Assembly: GCF_018332695.1 (NCBI RefSeq)
Contig: NZ_BOQN01000043.1
Coordinates: 1 to 34,462, forward strand
Reading direction: 5' to 3'
DNA from: Paractinoplanes toevensis
GTDB lineage: Bacteria; Actinomycetota; Actinomycetes; Mycobacteriales; Micromonosporaceae
Length of the DNA stretch: 34,462 nt
The notes beneath the pieces are model-generated. The model had not been told where the DNA came from. It saw only the letters and a list, made by a program, of their open reading frames with translations, and made no database searches. Shown here piece by piece: positions 1-7,429 of this stretch (the stretch's first letter is position 1; the number at the start of each line of letters is the position of its first letter). The position numbers were made by a program, and so were the translations under genes.

Positions 1-72
1 GTTGAGCATCCGGGCCTCTTCCTGGGCCAGGACGACAACTCGACGGGCACGGTCGGTGAACCGCTCGAACAC
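1..72 (-). CDS. clpC: ClpC, Clp protease ATP-binding subunit (first 24 codons only)
   Basis: Reading the minus strand from position 72 gives V-F-E-R-F-T-D-R-A-R-R-V-V-V-L-A-Q-E-E, then A-R-M-L-N, which runs off the window edge. This is the highly conserved amino terminus of actinobacterial ClpC, the AAA+ unfoldase that feeds ClpP. Only the start of the first Clp N-domain repeat is present. The start is taken at the GTG at 72, because the family begins with Met-Phe-Glu-Arg-Phe. A GAGGA motif lies about 10 nt upstream. An in-frame GTG at 81 is the alternative. The gene is divergent from the next one, so its promoter must lie in 73-263. Confidence 0.88.
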   Translation of the reverse strand, partial: MFERFTDRARRVVVLAQEEARMLN

Positions 73-144
73 GACACTCACGTCCTCGCGGCGAAGCCCC
101 ACGCACCCCGCCCAAGGAGACGGACTGGTGTCACCGTGCGCTGA

Positions 145-238
145 GTCGGAGCCTCTTGGCGTTGACGCTCGGCCCGCGTGGGTGGCCTCGCTACGCTCGT
201 GCAGGCGCGCTGCCCCCCGAGCGTACAGCGACTCCGAC
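145..238. promoter_or_regulatory. Nested inverted repeats in the clpC upstream region
   Basis: Within the 182-bp divergent spacer, GTCGGAG (145-151) pairs with CTCCGAC (232-238), and inside it TACGCTCG (192-199) pairs exactly with CGAGCGTA (218-225). clpC promoters in actinobacteria are commonly controlled by dedicated stress regulators, so an operator or leader hairpin is plausible. I cannot match the repeat to a known ClgR or HspR box. Confidence 0.35.
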
Positions 239-263
239 CTACGATGAGCGAGGGAGGACCACG

Positions 264-1112
264 ATGAACGCAACCGGCAGCCGACGATCCGTACCCGATC
301 GCGCCCGCAAGCGCGCGATCCGAGCCCTGGCCGCCGAGCTCGGCGTGGCCTATTCGGTCGCGGCGCGCCTGCTCACGGCCCCGGCGCCGGACACCGGCCG
401 GGGGTCCGGCGTCCCGATCGGCGTCGACGAGCACCGGGCCTGGATGTTCGCTGCCCGCGAACACCGCACGTTCAACTCCCGGGTGCGTGACACCCGGCTG
501 GCCGCCGAGATCCCGCTCGGCCGCGCCGCGCATCTGACCACGCGGTTCCCGCCGCTGCGGTCGACCGCCGGGATCGGCCCGCTTTATCACGGCGAAGGCC
601 GCGAAACGGCCATAGCCATGCTGTACGCCGTCGTCGTCCACGAATCGCCACAGCTGCTGCCCCCGGCCGACGAGCTCGCCTGGGCCGCCGAGCTCGGTGA
701 GGAGGCGGCCGTCGACATCGCCTGCGCCGCGCTCGACCGGGCCGCCCGGCTCCTGCTCGACCAGGACCGCTGGCGGCTGTGGGTGCGGGTGGAGGCGGCC
801 CTGACCGCCGGCGAGGCCGACCCCGACCGGCGCCGGCGCGACCCGGCCATCACCCTCGGCCGGGAACTGCGATCGACCAGCCTGCGCGGCTCGCTCGACG
901 GCGCCCGGCAGATCCTCGACGCGCTCCTGGTCGAACCGTACGACTGTCACCCACCGGGAGCACGGGTGCGGGTCGGCGGCCGGCCGGGCACGATCGTCGG
1001 CGCCGACTGGGCGCAGGCCGGCCCACCCACCGGCTACCAGGTGCGACTCGACGACGAAGCGGACGGCCTGACCGCGGAGTCAGGCGCCGAGCTCGAGCTC
1101 ATCCCCGGGTAA
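264..1112 (+). CDS. Hypothetical protein with N-terminal basic helix, 282 aa
   Basis: The start is the ATG at 264, preceded by GAGGGAGGA; in-frame starts further upstream lack such a site. I do not recognise the product. The first 40 residues carry a basic stretch (RARKRAIRALAAELGV, then YSVAARLL) that could form a helical or HTH-like DNA- or RNA-contacting segment. The middle is alpha-helical and rich in Ala, Glu and Arg. The last 60 residues (PGARVRVGGRPGTIVGADW...) look like a small beta-barrel of KOW/SH3 type. No signal peptide or membrane segment is present. The 3' end overlaps the convergent reductase gene by 33 bp. It is divergent from clpC, which gives no firm functional hint. Confidence 0.72.
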   Translation: MNATGSRRSVPDRARKRAIRALAAELGVAYSVAARLLTAPAPDTGRGSGVPIGVDEHRAWMFAAREHRTFNSRVRDTRLAAEIPLGRAAHLTTRFPPLRSTAGIGPLYHGEGRETAIAMLYAVVVHESPQLLPPADELAWAAELGEEAAVDIACAALDRAARLLLDQDRWRLWVRVEAALTAGEADPDRRRRDPAITLGRELRSTSLRGSLDGARQILDALLVEPYDCHPPGARVRVGGRPGTIVGADWAQAGPPTGYQVRLDDEADGLTAESGAELELIPG

Positions 1113-3164
1113 CTCCAGGGTGACCTTCGACAGCGGGTGACTCACGCAGGCCAGCACCGACCCGTCCGGCTCGGTGCGGGTGACCACGCCGCCGCGGAGC
1201 TGCACCAGGCAGTCGCCGCAATTGCCGACCGTGCACGAGTACGGCATCGGCAGCCCGCCGGCGAGTCCCGCTTCGAGCAGCGTCTGACCGGGTTCGACCA
1301 GCACCGTGCCGGCCCCTTCGACGGTCATCTCCTGCGGCACGGTGGGGACGGTCCCGGTCTCCGCCGTGCTGGTGTAGCGCTCGACGTGCACCTGGCGGTC
1401 GGGGATGCCCAGCTCGGCCAGGACCCCCTGGACGGCGTCCATCAGCGGCTCGGGACCGCAGACGTAGTAGTGCGCCCCCGGGACCGCCGCGAGACCGATG
1501 ACCCAGCGACGTACGCCGTCCGCGTCGAGCCGGCCGTCCCGGCCGGTCAGCACGTGCGTGACGGACAGCCGGCCGGGGTTCTCCGTCGCCAGCCGGGCCA
1601 GCTCGCCGGCAAAGATGATCTCGTCGGCGCTGCGGCTGCTGTAGAGCAGCGAGATCCGGCCGCCGGGCCGGGCGCGGATCATGCTCATCATCGGCGTCAC
1701 CCCGCTGCCCGCCGCGACCAGCACGATCTCGGCCGGCGGCGCGGGCTCGGCGTGGAAGGACCCCGACGGGCCGCGCACCGCGAGCCGGTCCCCCACCCCG
1801 AGATTCCGGTGTACGTGGGTGGAGAACCGGCCGCCCCCGACGAGCTTGACGGTGACCTCCAGCCGGTCCGACCCGGGCGCCGACGAGGCCGAGTAGGCCC
1901 GCCGCGCCGGCCGGCCGTCGATGTCGGCGACCAGCGTGAAGAACTGACCGGGCCGGAAATCGAACGTTCCCGGGCCGGAGCCGGCGTCCTGGAGGACGAG
2001 CGTGACCGCACTGGGCGTCTCCCGGCGCACCTCGGTGACGCGTACCTCCCGGTCCGGCCCGGCGGCAGCGGCCGGCGGAAGGCCGCCCGGCGCGAGGTCG
2101 TCGTAGCCCTCTTTCCGCAGGCCGGAGCGGTAGGCGCGGTTCATCACCAGCCGCATCAACCGGTTGATCCCCGGGATCGCCCCGACGATCTTCAGCACGG
2201 CCGCGGGCGAGCCGGCCGAGTTGGCGGCGAGGTGCTCCCCCGCGATCGCCATCAGGTCCGGCACCGAGCCGCGGTCGAGGTGCGCGCCGGGCGACCACAG
2301 CCGCGAGCGGGTGATGGCGTGGTTGCCGGCCACCTCGGCGTGCTCGACGTCGATGAGCAGCGCCGCGTGCGGGGGCATCCCGCGCAGCGCCATCGTCGCC
2401 AGCAGCGCGGGATCGTCGGTGATCGCGCCGCGGCCGCGGACGTGCAGCACCCCGCTGCGGCCGGGCACGAGTGCGGCGAACGAGAGGCGGTCGTCGGCCA
2501 GCAGGTTGTGCAGGGTGTCGGCGCGCTTGTTGCCCTTCCGGTCCGGGATGGCCAGGGTGCGGCCGTCCAGGATCCGGGCCGCCGCCGGCCGGTCGCCGCG
2601 CGGGCTGGTGTCGCTGCCACCGGACGAGTCCCAGGTGGACAGTGCGAGGAACGGCGCCGCGGCGAGGAACTCGGCGACGCCGGGCCGGCCCAGCGGCCCG
2701 TCCCCGGCGATCTCGGCGACCGGCCCGGGCGGGACCGGCGGCTGCCACAGGCGGGACCGGAGGACGGCCTGGGCGCAATGCACGTACGCCTGCTGGATCT
2801 TGATGGTTGTTTCAGCGCCTTTTCGCGAGGTCACCGAACCGTTCACGCGCAGCAGTTCGCCGACGCCCGGCAGGAGGAAGAAGAACGAGACCGGACCGTA
2901 CGGGTCGCCCGGCTCGGGCAGCGCGAACGAGATCCGGGTGGGCGAATGGACGCGGACGAAACCCGGGGTGCCGCCGACGAAGGTCGTCCGGCTGACGCCG
3001 CCGGCGTCCCGATAGCCGAACGCCGCGATCGGGCACCGGGCGAGGACGGCCCGGCAGCCCTCGTCGAGCGCGCCGATCTCCTTGAGCATGATCATCGGCA
3101 GTGGCCGGCCGATGGTCGACTCAACGTCGGCGACGGTCGTCAGCCTCTTGTTTTCGCTGGTCAC
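1080..3164 (-). CDS. PPOX-type flavin split-barrel / ferredoxin-NAD(P)H reductase / 2Fe-2S ferredoxin fusion
   Basis: A 694-residue three-part redox protein. Residues 1-330 hold a pyridoxamine-5'-phosphate-oxidase-like split-barrel region. Residues about 370-600 are a ferredoxin-reductase flavoprotein: RAYSASSAPG binds FAD, GSGVTPMMSMI is the NAD(P) loop, and YYVCGPEPLMDAV is the C-terminal signature. Residues about 610-690 are a plant-type 2Fe-2S domain with the ligand pattern C-x4-C-x2-C (SCTVGNCGDC) and a fourth Cys in LACVSHP. Electrons would pass from NAD(P)H through FAD to the iron-sulphur centre; the acceptor is unknown. The GTG start at 3164 has no clear ribosome site. A TATTGC box 13 nt upstream would give a very short leader and lies inside the TetR operator, so repression by the divergent regulator is likely. 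No signal peptide is visible, so it is cytoplasmic. Confidence 0.88.
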   Translation of the reverse strand: MTSENKRLTTVADVESTIGRPLPMIMLKEIGALDEGCRAVLARCPIAAFGYRDAGGVSRTTFVGGTPGFVRVHSPTRISFALPEPGDPYGPVSFFFLLPGVGELLRVNGSVTSRKGAETTIKIQQAYVHCAQAVLRSRLWQPPVPPGPVAEIAGDGPLGRPGVAEFLAAAPFLALSTWDSSGGSDTSPRGDRPAAARILDGRTLAIPDRKGNKRADTLHNLLADDRLSFAALVPGRSGVLHVRGRGAITDDPALLATMALRGMPPHAALLIDVEHAEVAGNHAITRSRLWSPGAHLDRGSVPDLMAIAGEHLAANSAGSPAAVLKIVGAIPGINRLMRLVMNRAYRSGLRKEGYDDLAPGGLPPAAAAGPDREVRVTEVRRETPSAVTLVLQDAGSGPGTFDFRPGQFFTLVADIDGRPARRAYSASSAPGSDRLEVTVKLVGGGRFSTHVHRNLGVGDRLAVRGPSGSFHAEPAPPAEIVLVAAGSGVTPMMSMIRARPGGRISLLYSSRSADEIIFAGELARLATENPGRLSVTHVLTGRDGRLDADGVRRWVIGLAAVPGAHYYVCGPEPLMDAVQGVLAELGIPDRQVHVERYTSTAETGTVPTVPQEMTVEGAGTVLVEPGQTLLEAGLAGGLPMPYSCTVGNCGDCLVQLRGGVVTRTEPDGSVLACVSHPLSKVTLELPGDELELGA

Positions 3165-3174
3165 ACCATTATTG

Positions 3175-3188
3175 TGAGCAATAGCTCA
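3175..3188. promoter_or_regulatory. Probable TetR operator
   Basis: TGAGC-AATA-GCTCA is a perfect 5-bp-arm dyad in the 67-bp gap between the reductase and tetR. It covers the candidate -10 (TATTGC on the minus strand, 3183-3178) of the reductase gene. TetR-family operators of this size next to a divergent regulator are common. The assignment is inference. Confidence 0.6.
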
Positions 3189-3231
3189 GTTCTTTGGCTA
3201 CTCGCTTTTCGCGCCCTGAGGAGGACCCCGG

Positions 3232-3852
3232 ATGCCGTCGGCCGACCGCCGTCTCGAGCCACGTCGCAGCCCCCGTCAGGTGCGCGCCGAGCTCACCCGC
3301 GAACGCATCCTCACCGCCGCTGCTCACGTTTTCGCCGAGCACGGTTACGCCGCCGGCACCACCAACCGCATCGCCGAACGCGCCCGGATCTCCATCGGCT
3401 CGCTGTACCAGTACTTCCCGAACAAGGACGCCATCCTCGCCAAGCTGCTGGTGCGGCACATCGACCGAGGCACCTGGACCGAGGCGGCGGAGCTGGACCT
3501 GTCCCCCGGGAGTCTGGAGGCGACGGTGCGGGCCCTGGTCCGCGACGCCATCGACAACCACAGCGACGACCCGCAACTGCTCCGCATCATGATCGAGCAG
3601 GCTCCGGTGTCGAAGGAGCTGATCGAGACGATCGACCGGCACGGCCGGGTCAGGGTCGCCCAGGTGCGCGACGTCCTCGCCCGGCACCCCGACGTGCGGG
3701 TGCGCGACCTCGACACCGCCGCCGAACTGATCCTGTTCACGGTGGAGATGAACATCCACAAGCTGATGGCCGCCCCGCGCACCATTCCGGTCGAGACGTT
3801 CGCCGGCGAACTGATAGACATGCTCACCAGGTACCTGCGCGGCGACCGGTAG
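3232..3852 (+). CDS. TetR/AcrR family transcriptional regulator
   Basis: A 206-residue protein with a typical TetR N-terminal HTH at residues about 20-66 (ERILTAAAHVFAEHGYAAG, then ISIGSLYQYFPNKDAIL). The C-terminal helical domain would bind an unknown ligand. The ATG at 3232 follows CTGAGGAGG at good spacing. It diverges from the reductase fusion and is followed 8 bp later by an alpha/beta hydrolase gene, so it probably controls both transcripts through the TGAGC dyad at 3175-3188, which lies upstream of both starts. Confidence 0.9.
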   Translation: MPSADRRLEPRRSPRQVRAELTRERILTAAAHVFAEHGYAAGTTNRIAERARISIGSLYQYFPNKDAILAKLLVRHIDRGTWTEAAELDLSPGSLEATVRALVRDAIDNHSDDPQLLRIMIEQAPVSKELIETIDRHGRVRVAQVRDVLARHPDVRVRDLDTAAELILFTVEMNIHKLMAAPRTIPVETFAGELIDMLTRYLRGDR

Positions 3853-3860
3853 GAGACAAA

Positions 3861-4661
3861 GTGGCCACCACCCCGTCCGGCATCGCCTACGACCACGCGG
3901 CCGGCACCGGTGGCCCGCCGATCGTCCTGATCCACGCCGGGGTCGCCGACCGCCGCATGTGGGACCCGCAGTGGGCGGCCATCAGCGGCGAACACGACGC
4001 CGTGCGCCTCGACCTGCGCGGCTTCGGCGAATCGACAACCCGCCCCGATGCCTTGTTGTCCCATGTCGACGACGTCCGCGCGACCCTCGCCCACCTCGGC
4101 ATCGACCGCTGCCACCTGGTCGGCTCGTCCCTCGGCGCCGGCGTCGCCGTCGAGGTCGCCCTGACCGCACCGCACCTGGTCCGATCGCTGCTGCTCGCCC
4201 CGCCCGGCGGCAGCCTGCTGGCCGAACTGACCGACGACCTCCGGACGTTCTTCGACGCCGAACGCGCCGCCCTCGCGGCCGGCGACCTGGACGCCGCCGT
4301 CGAGGCCAACATCGCCGCCTGGGTCGTCGGCCCCGGCCGGGATCCGGCGAAGATCAACCCCGATTTCCAAGATTCGGTACGCCGGATGCAGCGCCGAGCC
4401 TTCGAGGTCACCGCGTCCTGGACGGACGTCGACGAGGCCGAACCGGACCCACCGGCCCTGGACCGGCTGGCCGACGTCACGGTCCCGACGCTGATCCTGA
4501 TCGGCGGCCACGATCTCGCCACCACCCAGGATTCCGCCGATCGGCTGTGCGCGGGCCTCCCCGAGGTCCGCCGCGTCGACTGGCCGGACGCCGCCCACCT
4601 GCCGTCCCTGGAACACCCCGGCCGATTCCTCGCCCTGCTCCGCGAATGGGTTCGCCCATGA
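3861..4661 (+). CDS. Alpha/beta-hydrolase fold protein
   Basis: 266 residues, started at the GTG at 3861, with AGGAGA 4 nt upstream. The strand-loop motif IVLIHAGVADRRMWDPQW carries the oxyanion region, the nucleophile elbow GSSLG gives Ser90, and the likely acid and base are Asp218 (IGGHD) and His246 (AAHLPSLEHP). The protein has the size of small esterases, lactonases and haloperoxidase-like hydrolases. The substrate cannot be read from sequence. It follows tetR by 8 bp and overlaps the next gene by 4 bp (ATGA), so the three form one transcription unit. Confidence 0.88.
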   Translation: MATTPSGIAYDHAAGTGGPPIVLIHAGVADRRMWDPQWAAISGEHDAVRLDLRGFGESTTRPDALLSHVDDVRATLAHLGIDRCHLVGSSLGAGVAVEVALTAPHLVRSLLLAPPGGSLLAELTDDLRTFFDAERAALAAGDLDAAVEANIAAWVVGPGRDPAKINPDFQDSVRRMQRRAFEVTASWTDVDEAEPDPPALDRLADVTVPTLILIGGHDLATTQDSADRLCAGLPEVRRVDWPDAAHLPSLEHPGRFLALLREWVRP

Positions 4662-5254
4662 CCGCCGGGCTGGCGGTGGTGACCGGCACCTCGGGCCGGG
4701 TCGGCGGAGCCGTGGCGGAGGCCCTCGACGCCGCCGGCTGGCAGGTGCGCGGCGTCGACCGCGCGCCGGGCCGGCGGACGAGCATCGTCGGCGATCTCCG
4801 CGACCGACAGGTCCGCCGGGCCGCGGTCCGGGCGGCCGACGTCGTGATCCACGCGGCGGCCCGGCACGCTCCGCACGTCGGCGTGGTCGACGACGAGGAG
4901 TTCCGCGCGGTCAACGTCGGCGCAACGGCGGCCCTGCTCGACGACGCCGAGGCCGAGGGCGTACGCCGAGTCGTCTACATCAGCAGCACCAGCGTGTACG
5001 GCCACGCGCTGGTGCCCAGTCAGCTCGCCGGGGCCTGCTGTTTAGCCCACTCGGCCACCCGCCGCGCGCTCTCCTCCTCGGAGAGGTCCTCGACCCTGGT
5101 CATGACCGACCAGCGCACGCCGAACGGGTCCCGGATGCTGGCGAAGCGGTCGCCGGAGACGAACGTGGTCGGCGCCTCCCGGATGACCGCCCCGGCCGCC
5201 TCGGCCCGGGCGACCACGTCGTCGACGTCGGGGCAGTACAGGCCGATCGAATAG
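4658..5254 (+). pseudogene. NAD-dependent epimerase/dehydratase, truncated after ~120 codons
   Basis: The ATG at 4658 overlaps the hydrolase stop (ATGA). The first ~118 residues are a good Rossmann-fold extended SDR: TGTSGRVGG binds NAD (Gly10, Gly13, Gly16), followed by DLRD, HAAARH and VVYISSTSVYGHALVP. At about 5015 the similarity ends. The frame then runs for about 80 codons through the antisense strand of the VOC gene to the stop at 5254, with a composition typical of a shadow frame. The catalytic Tyr-x3-Lys and the whole substrate domain (some 150-200 residues) are missing. The boundary sits a few bases from the end of the VOC gene (5020), as expected for a deletion or insertion join. 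It is almost certainly non-functional as an epimerase. Confidence 0.8.
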
Positions 5255-5526
5255 CAGTCCTGGTCGCCCTCGGGCGGCGCGATGAGGCCGTAGTCGGGCT
5301 GCGGCGCGCCGAGCTGCAGCAGGCCGTTGCCGAAGTCGAGGACGGCGTGCGCCACCACGTCGCCGAACTCGGTCACGTCGACCACCCGGGCCCCGAAGAT
5401 CTTCTGATAGAAGTCGATGGCCGCGCGGGCCTCCGGAATGGCCAGGAAGGGCGTCAGGCTGGTGGCGCCGTGGGGTGTGCCGTTCGTGGTGTACTTGCCG
5501 TCGGCCGCTCGGTTCGTCTCAGTCAT
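5020..5526 (-). CDS. VOC superfamily (glyoxalase/PhnB-like) protein
   Basis: 168 residues. The core from about residue 22 to 150 has the beta-alpha-beta-beta-beta pattern of a single-chain VOC protein of the PhnB/YdcE type: LTPFLAIPEARAAIDFYQKIFGA at the start, GLYCPDVDDVVARAEAAGA in the middle and RFASIRDPFGVRWSVMTR at the end. Proteins of this type include glyoxalase-like enzymes and resistance or binding proteins; the substrate is not predictable. The ATG at 5526 has no Shine-Dalgarno but has TACGAT (minus strand 5540-5535) 8 nt upstream, which suggests a leaderless mRNA. It is divergent from an AraC-type gene 17 bp away. Confidence 0.85.
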   Translation of the reverse strand: MTETNRAADGKYTTNGTPHGATSLTPFLAIPEARAAIDFYQKIFGARVVDVTEFGDVVAHAVLDFGNGLLQLGAPQPDYGLIAPPEGDQDCYSIGLYCPDVDDVVARAEAAGAVIREAPTTFVSGDRFASIRDPFGVRWSVMTRVEDLSEEESARRVAEWAKQQAPAS

Positions 5527-5530
5527 AGGT

Positions 5531-5540
5531 CAGGATCGTA
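5531..5540. promoter_or_regulatory. Overlapping divergent -10 boxes
   Basis: The whole gap between the VOC and araC start codons is 17 bp. CAGGAT (5531-5536, plus) stands 7 nt before the araC ATG, and TACGAT (5540-5535, minus) stands 8 nt before the VOC ATG. Both would produce leaderless transcripts, and the two -10 boxes share bases, so the promoters should compete. Confidence 0.45.
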
Positions 5541-5543
5541 GGT

Positions 5544-6362
5544 ATGCCCAGCCCGGAGCGGCTTGAAGATTCGCGACAGGGATCCCCGCGGGGTGTTCTC
5601 TACCCGGCGCGGCTCCCCACGTTCGACCGGCTGCCGGCGCCCGATCAGGTCACCCAGCTGGTGCGGTGGTTCTGGATCCCCGAGTGGCAGATCCAGCCGG
5701 GCCGGTCCTCCCGCCAGCACCTGATCGCCTTCCCTGCCTGCAACCTCGTCGTCGAGCCGGACGGGGTCGGCCTCTCCGGACCGACGACCCGCACCTCGCA
5801 CCGCGATCTCACCGGAAGCGGATGGGCGGTCGGGGCTCTGCTGCGGCCGGCCGCGGTGCCACACTTCGCCGCGGACCCGGCGGCCCTGCGGGACGCGTAC
5901 CGGATGATGGATTTTCCGGTTTTGCACCAGGAGGTGGCCGGCATCATGACCGGCCCGGGTGACCGGCCGGAGCGACAGCGCCGCGCCGTCGACGCGTTCG
6001 CGACCTGGCTGGCCGGCGAGGTCCCGGCGCCGGACCACGAGGCGTTGGCGGCCAACACGATGGCCGAGGTCATCGACGCCGATCCGGCGATCCGCACGGT
6101 CCAGGACGCGACCGCCCGCCTGGGCGTCTCGGCCCGGTCGTTGCAGCGGCTGGCGGGCCGCTACGTCGGCCTGCCGCCGTCGGCGATGATCCGCCGGCGC
6201 CGGCTGCAGGAGGCCGCCGAACGGCTGCGCGCGGAACCGGACACGACCCTGGCCACCGTCGCCGCCGACCTCGGCTACAGCGACCACGCCCACCTCGCCA
6301 ACGAGTTCCGGTCGGTGCTGGGCCTCACGCTGAGCGGCTACCGGGACCGAATCGCCCGGTGA
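5544..6362 (+). CDS. AraC family transcriptional regulator
   Basis: 272 residues. The N-terminal half (YPARLPTFDRLPAPDQV, VRWFWIPEW) matches the DUF6597-type sensor region common in actinobacterial AraC proteins. The C-terminal ~100 residues have the double HTH: LGVSARSLQRLAGRYVGLPP followed by LATVAADLGYSDHAHLANEF and the end motif GLTLSGYRDR. It diverges from the VOC gene by 17 bp, the usual pairing of this regulator type with a glyoxalase-like protein, so it probably regulates that gene. The 3' end overlaps the convergent oxidoreductase gene by 38 bp. Confidence 0.88.
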   Translation: MPSPERLEDSRQGSPRGVLYPARLPTFDRLPAPDQVTQLVRWFWIPEWQIQPGRSSRQHLIAFPACNLVVEPDGVGLSGPTTRTSHRDLTGSGWAVGALLRPAAVPHFAADPAALRDAYRMMDFPVLHQEVAGIMTGPGDRPERQRRAVDAFATWLAGEVPAPDHEALAANTMAEVIDADPAIRTVQDATARLGVSARSLQRLAGRYVGLPPSAMIRRRRLQEAAERLRAEPDTTLATVAADLGYSDHAHLANEFRSVLGLTLSGYRDRIAR

Positions 6363-7368
6363 ACAGGTCGGCGCCCTTGCGTTCGTAGACCACCCGCGCC
6401 GAGGCCGCGGCGACCCCGTCCGGCGTCGGGAGCTGGCCGACTCCCCCGCGCGTGCCGAGCGGGAGCAGGATCCGCCGCTCGGCTGATGGGGTGTAGACAG
6501 CGGCCGGCCGGTCGCCGTCGAGCTGTGCCCTGATGTTCCGCACCACGACCTCGGCATGCGTCATCGCGTAGGACGCCATCTTGGGATCGGGCAGGGCGGT
6601 GATGTCGCCGACCGCGTAGACATGCTCGTAGCCCTCGACGTTCAGGCGCTCGGTGACCGGCACCTCGGCCCGCGCGGTCAGCGGCGTGAGACGCCCGTCC
6701 GCCAGGAAGTCGGTGTTGATCCGGACCCCGAACGCACGGAACCGGATGTCGGTGGCGCCGACCGCGGTCGCCGGCATCGCCGTGCCCAGCCGCAGCTCGA
6801 CACCGAGCTCGTCCAACTGGCGATGCAACTCCGCGCGCACCTCGGGAAGGAAGCCGGGTAGCAGCTGATCGCCCCGGTCCACGATGACCACGTGCTTGTC
6901 CGGCCAGACCTCCTTGATCTCGCCGGCCAGCTCCAGGCCGACCGGGCCGGCGCCGAGGATCAGTACGCGGCCCGCACCGGACAGTTCCTTGTGGGTCGCG
7001 CACAGATCGTCCAGCTGCTCGGCGATGCTCGTCGAGGCATCGTGCGGCTTGGCCGGGTACGGATAGCCGGAACCGGTGGCCAGCACCAGGTAGTCGGCCT
7101 CGACCCGCGCACCCGACGCGAGCGTCACACCGCCGGGATCCACCGAGACGGCCCGGTCGCGCAGCACCCGGCCATGGTCGAGCAGGTCCTCGAGCGGCAG
7201 GAACGCGTGGTGCGCCCAGTCCGGCCGGGTCAGCGCCCGCAGCGACGCGGCCGCGTTGACGAACGCCTCCCGGGGGTCGATGAGGATGACGTCCGCCGCG
7301 GAGTCCAGCGCGAGGGCCACCCGGGTGCCGCCGTAACCGCCGCCGATGACCACCACCGTGCGTTTCAT
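6325..7368 (-). CDS. FAD-dependent NAD(P)H oxidoreductase, FSP1/AIFM2-like
   Basis: 347 residues, started at the ATG at 7368 with GAAGGGG upstream. Two dinucleotide-binding motifs are present: VVVIGGGYGGTRVA at the N-terminus (FAD) and VLILGAGPVGLELAG near residue 145 (NAD(P)H). The segment VYAVGDITALPDPKMASYAM is the second FAD signature of this pyridine-nucleotide-disulphide-oxidoreductase group. There is no redox-active CxxxxC, so it resembles NDH-2/FSP1-like quinone reductases rather than disulphide reductases. It is divergent from a MarR gene with a 20-bp palindrome in the gap. MarR control of a quinone or redox enzyme is a recurrent arrangement, so a quinone- or oxidant-induced role is a reasonable inference. 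Confidence 0.85.
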   Translation of the reverse strand: MKRTVVVIGGGYGGTRVALALDSAADVILIDPREAFVNAAASLRALTRPDWAHHAFLPLEDLLDHGRVLRDRAVSVDPGGVTLASGARVEADYLVLATGSGYPYPAKPHDASTSIAEQLDDLCATHKELSGAGRVLILGAGPVGLELAGEIKEVWPDKHVVIVDRGDQLLPGFLPEVRAELHRQLDELGVELRLGTAMPATAVGATDIRFRAFGVRINTDFLADGRLTPLTARAEVPVTERLNVEGYEHVYAVGDITALPDPKMASYAMTHAEVVVRNIRAQLDGDRPAAVYTPSAERRILLPLGTRGGVGQLPTPDGVAAASARVVYERKGADLFTGRFGPGSRSA

Positions 7369-7385
7369 GGCTACCCCTTCGGTTA

Positions 7386-7405
7386 AGAGTTGACGCGTCA
7401 ACTCT
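7386..7405. promoter_or_regulatory. Perfect 20-bp palindrome, probable MarR operator
   Basis: AGAGTTGACGCGTCAACTCT reads identically on both strands. It lies 17 bp upstream of the oxidoreductase start (7368) and covers the -35 region of marR, whose -10 is at 7418-7423. MarR dimers bind palindromes of this length, so it most likely represses both genes. Confidence 0.75.
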
Positions 7406-7417
7406 AGCGCTGATGAG

Positions 7418-7423
7418 TACGAT
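7418..7423 (+). promoter_or_regulatory. Leaderless -10 of marR
   Basis: TACGAT ends 6 nt before the marR ATG. There is no Shine-Dalgarno sequence, so transcription should start at or next to the A of the ATG. Confidence 0.5.
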
Positions 7424-7429
7424 TCCGCC

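Noticed and set aside
3171..3182. ATTGTGAGCAAT resembles half of the lac operator
   Set aside because: No LacI protein is nearby. The wider dyad TGAGC-AATA-GCTCA beside a TetR gene explains the site better.
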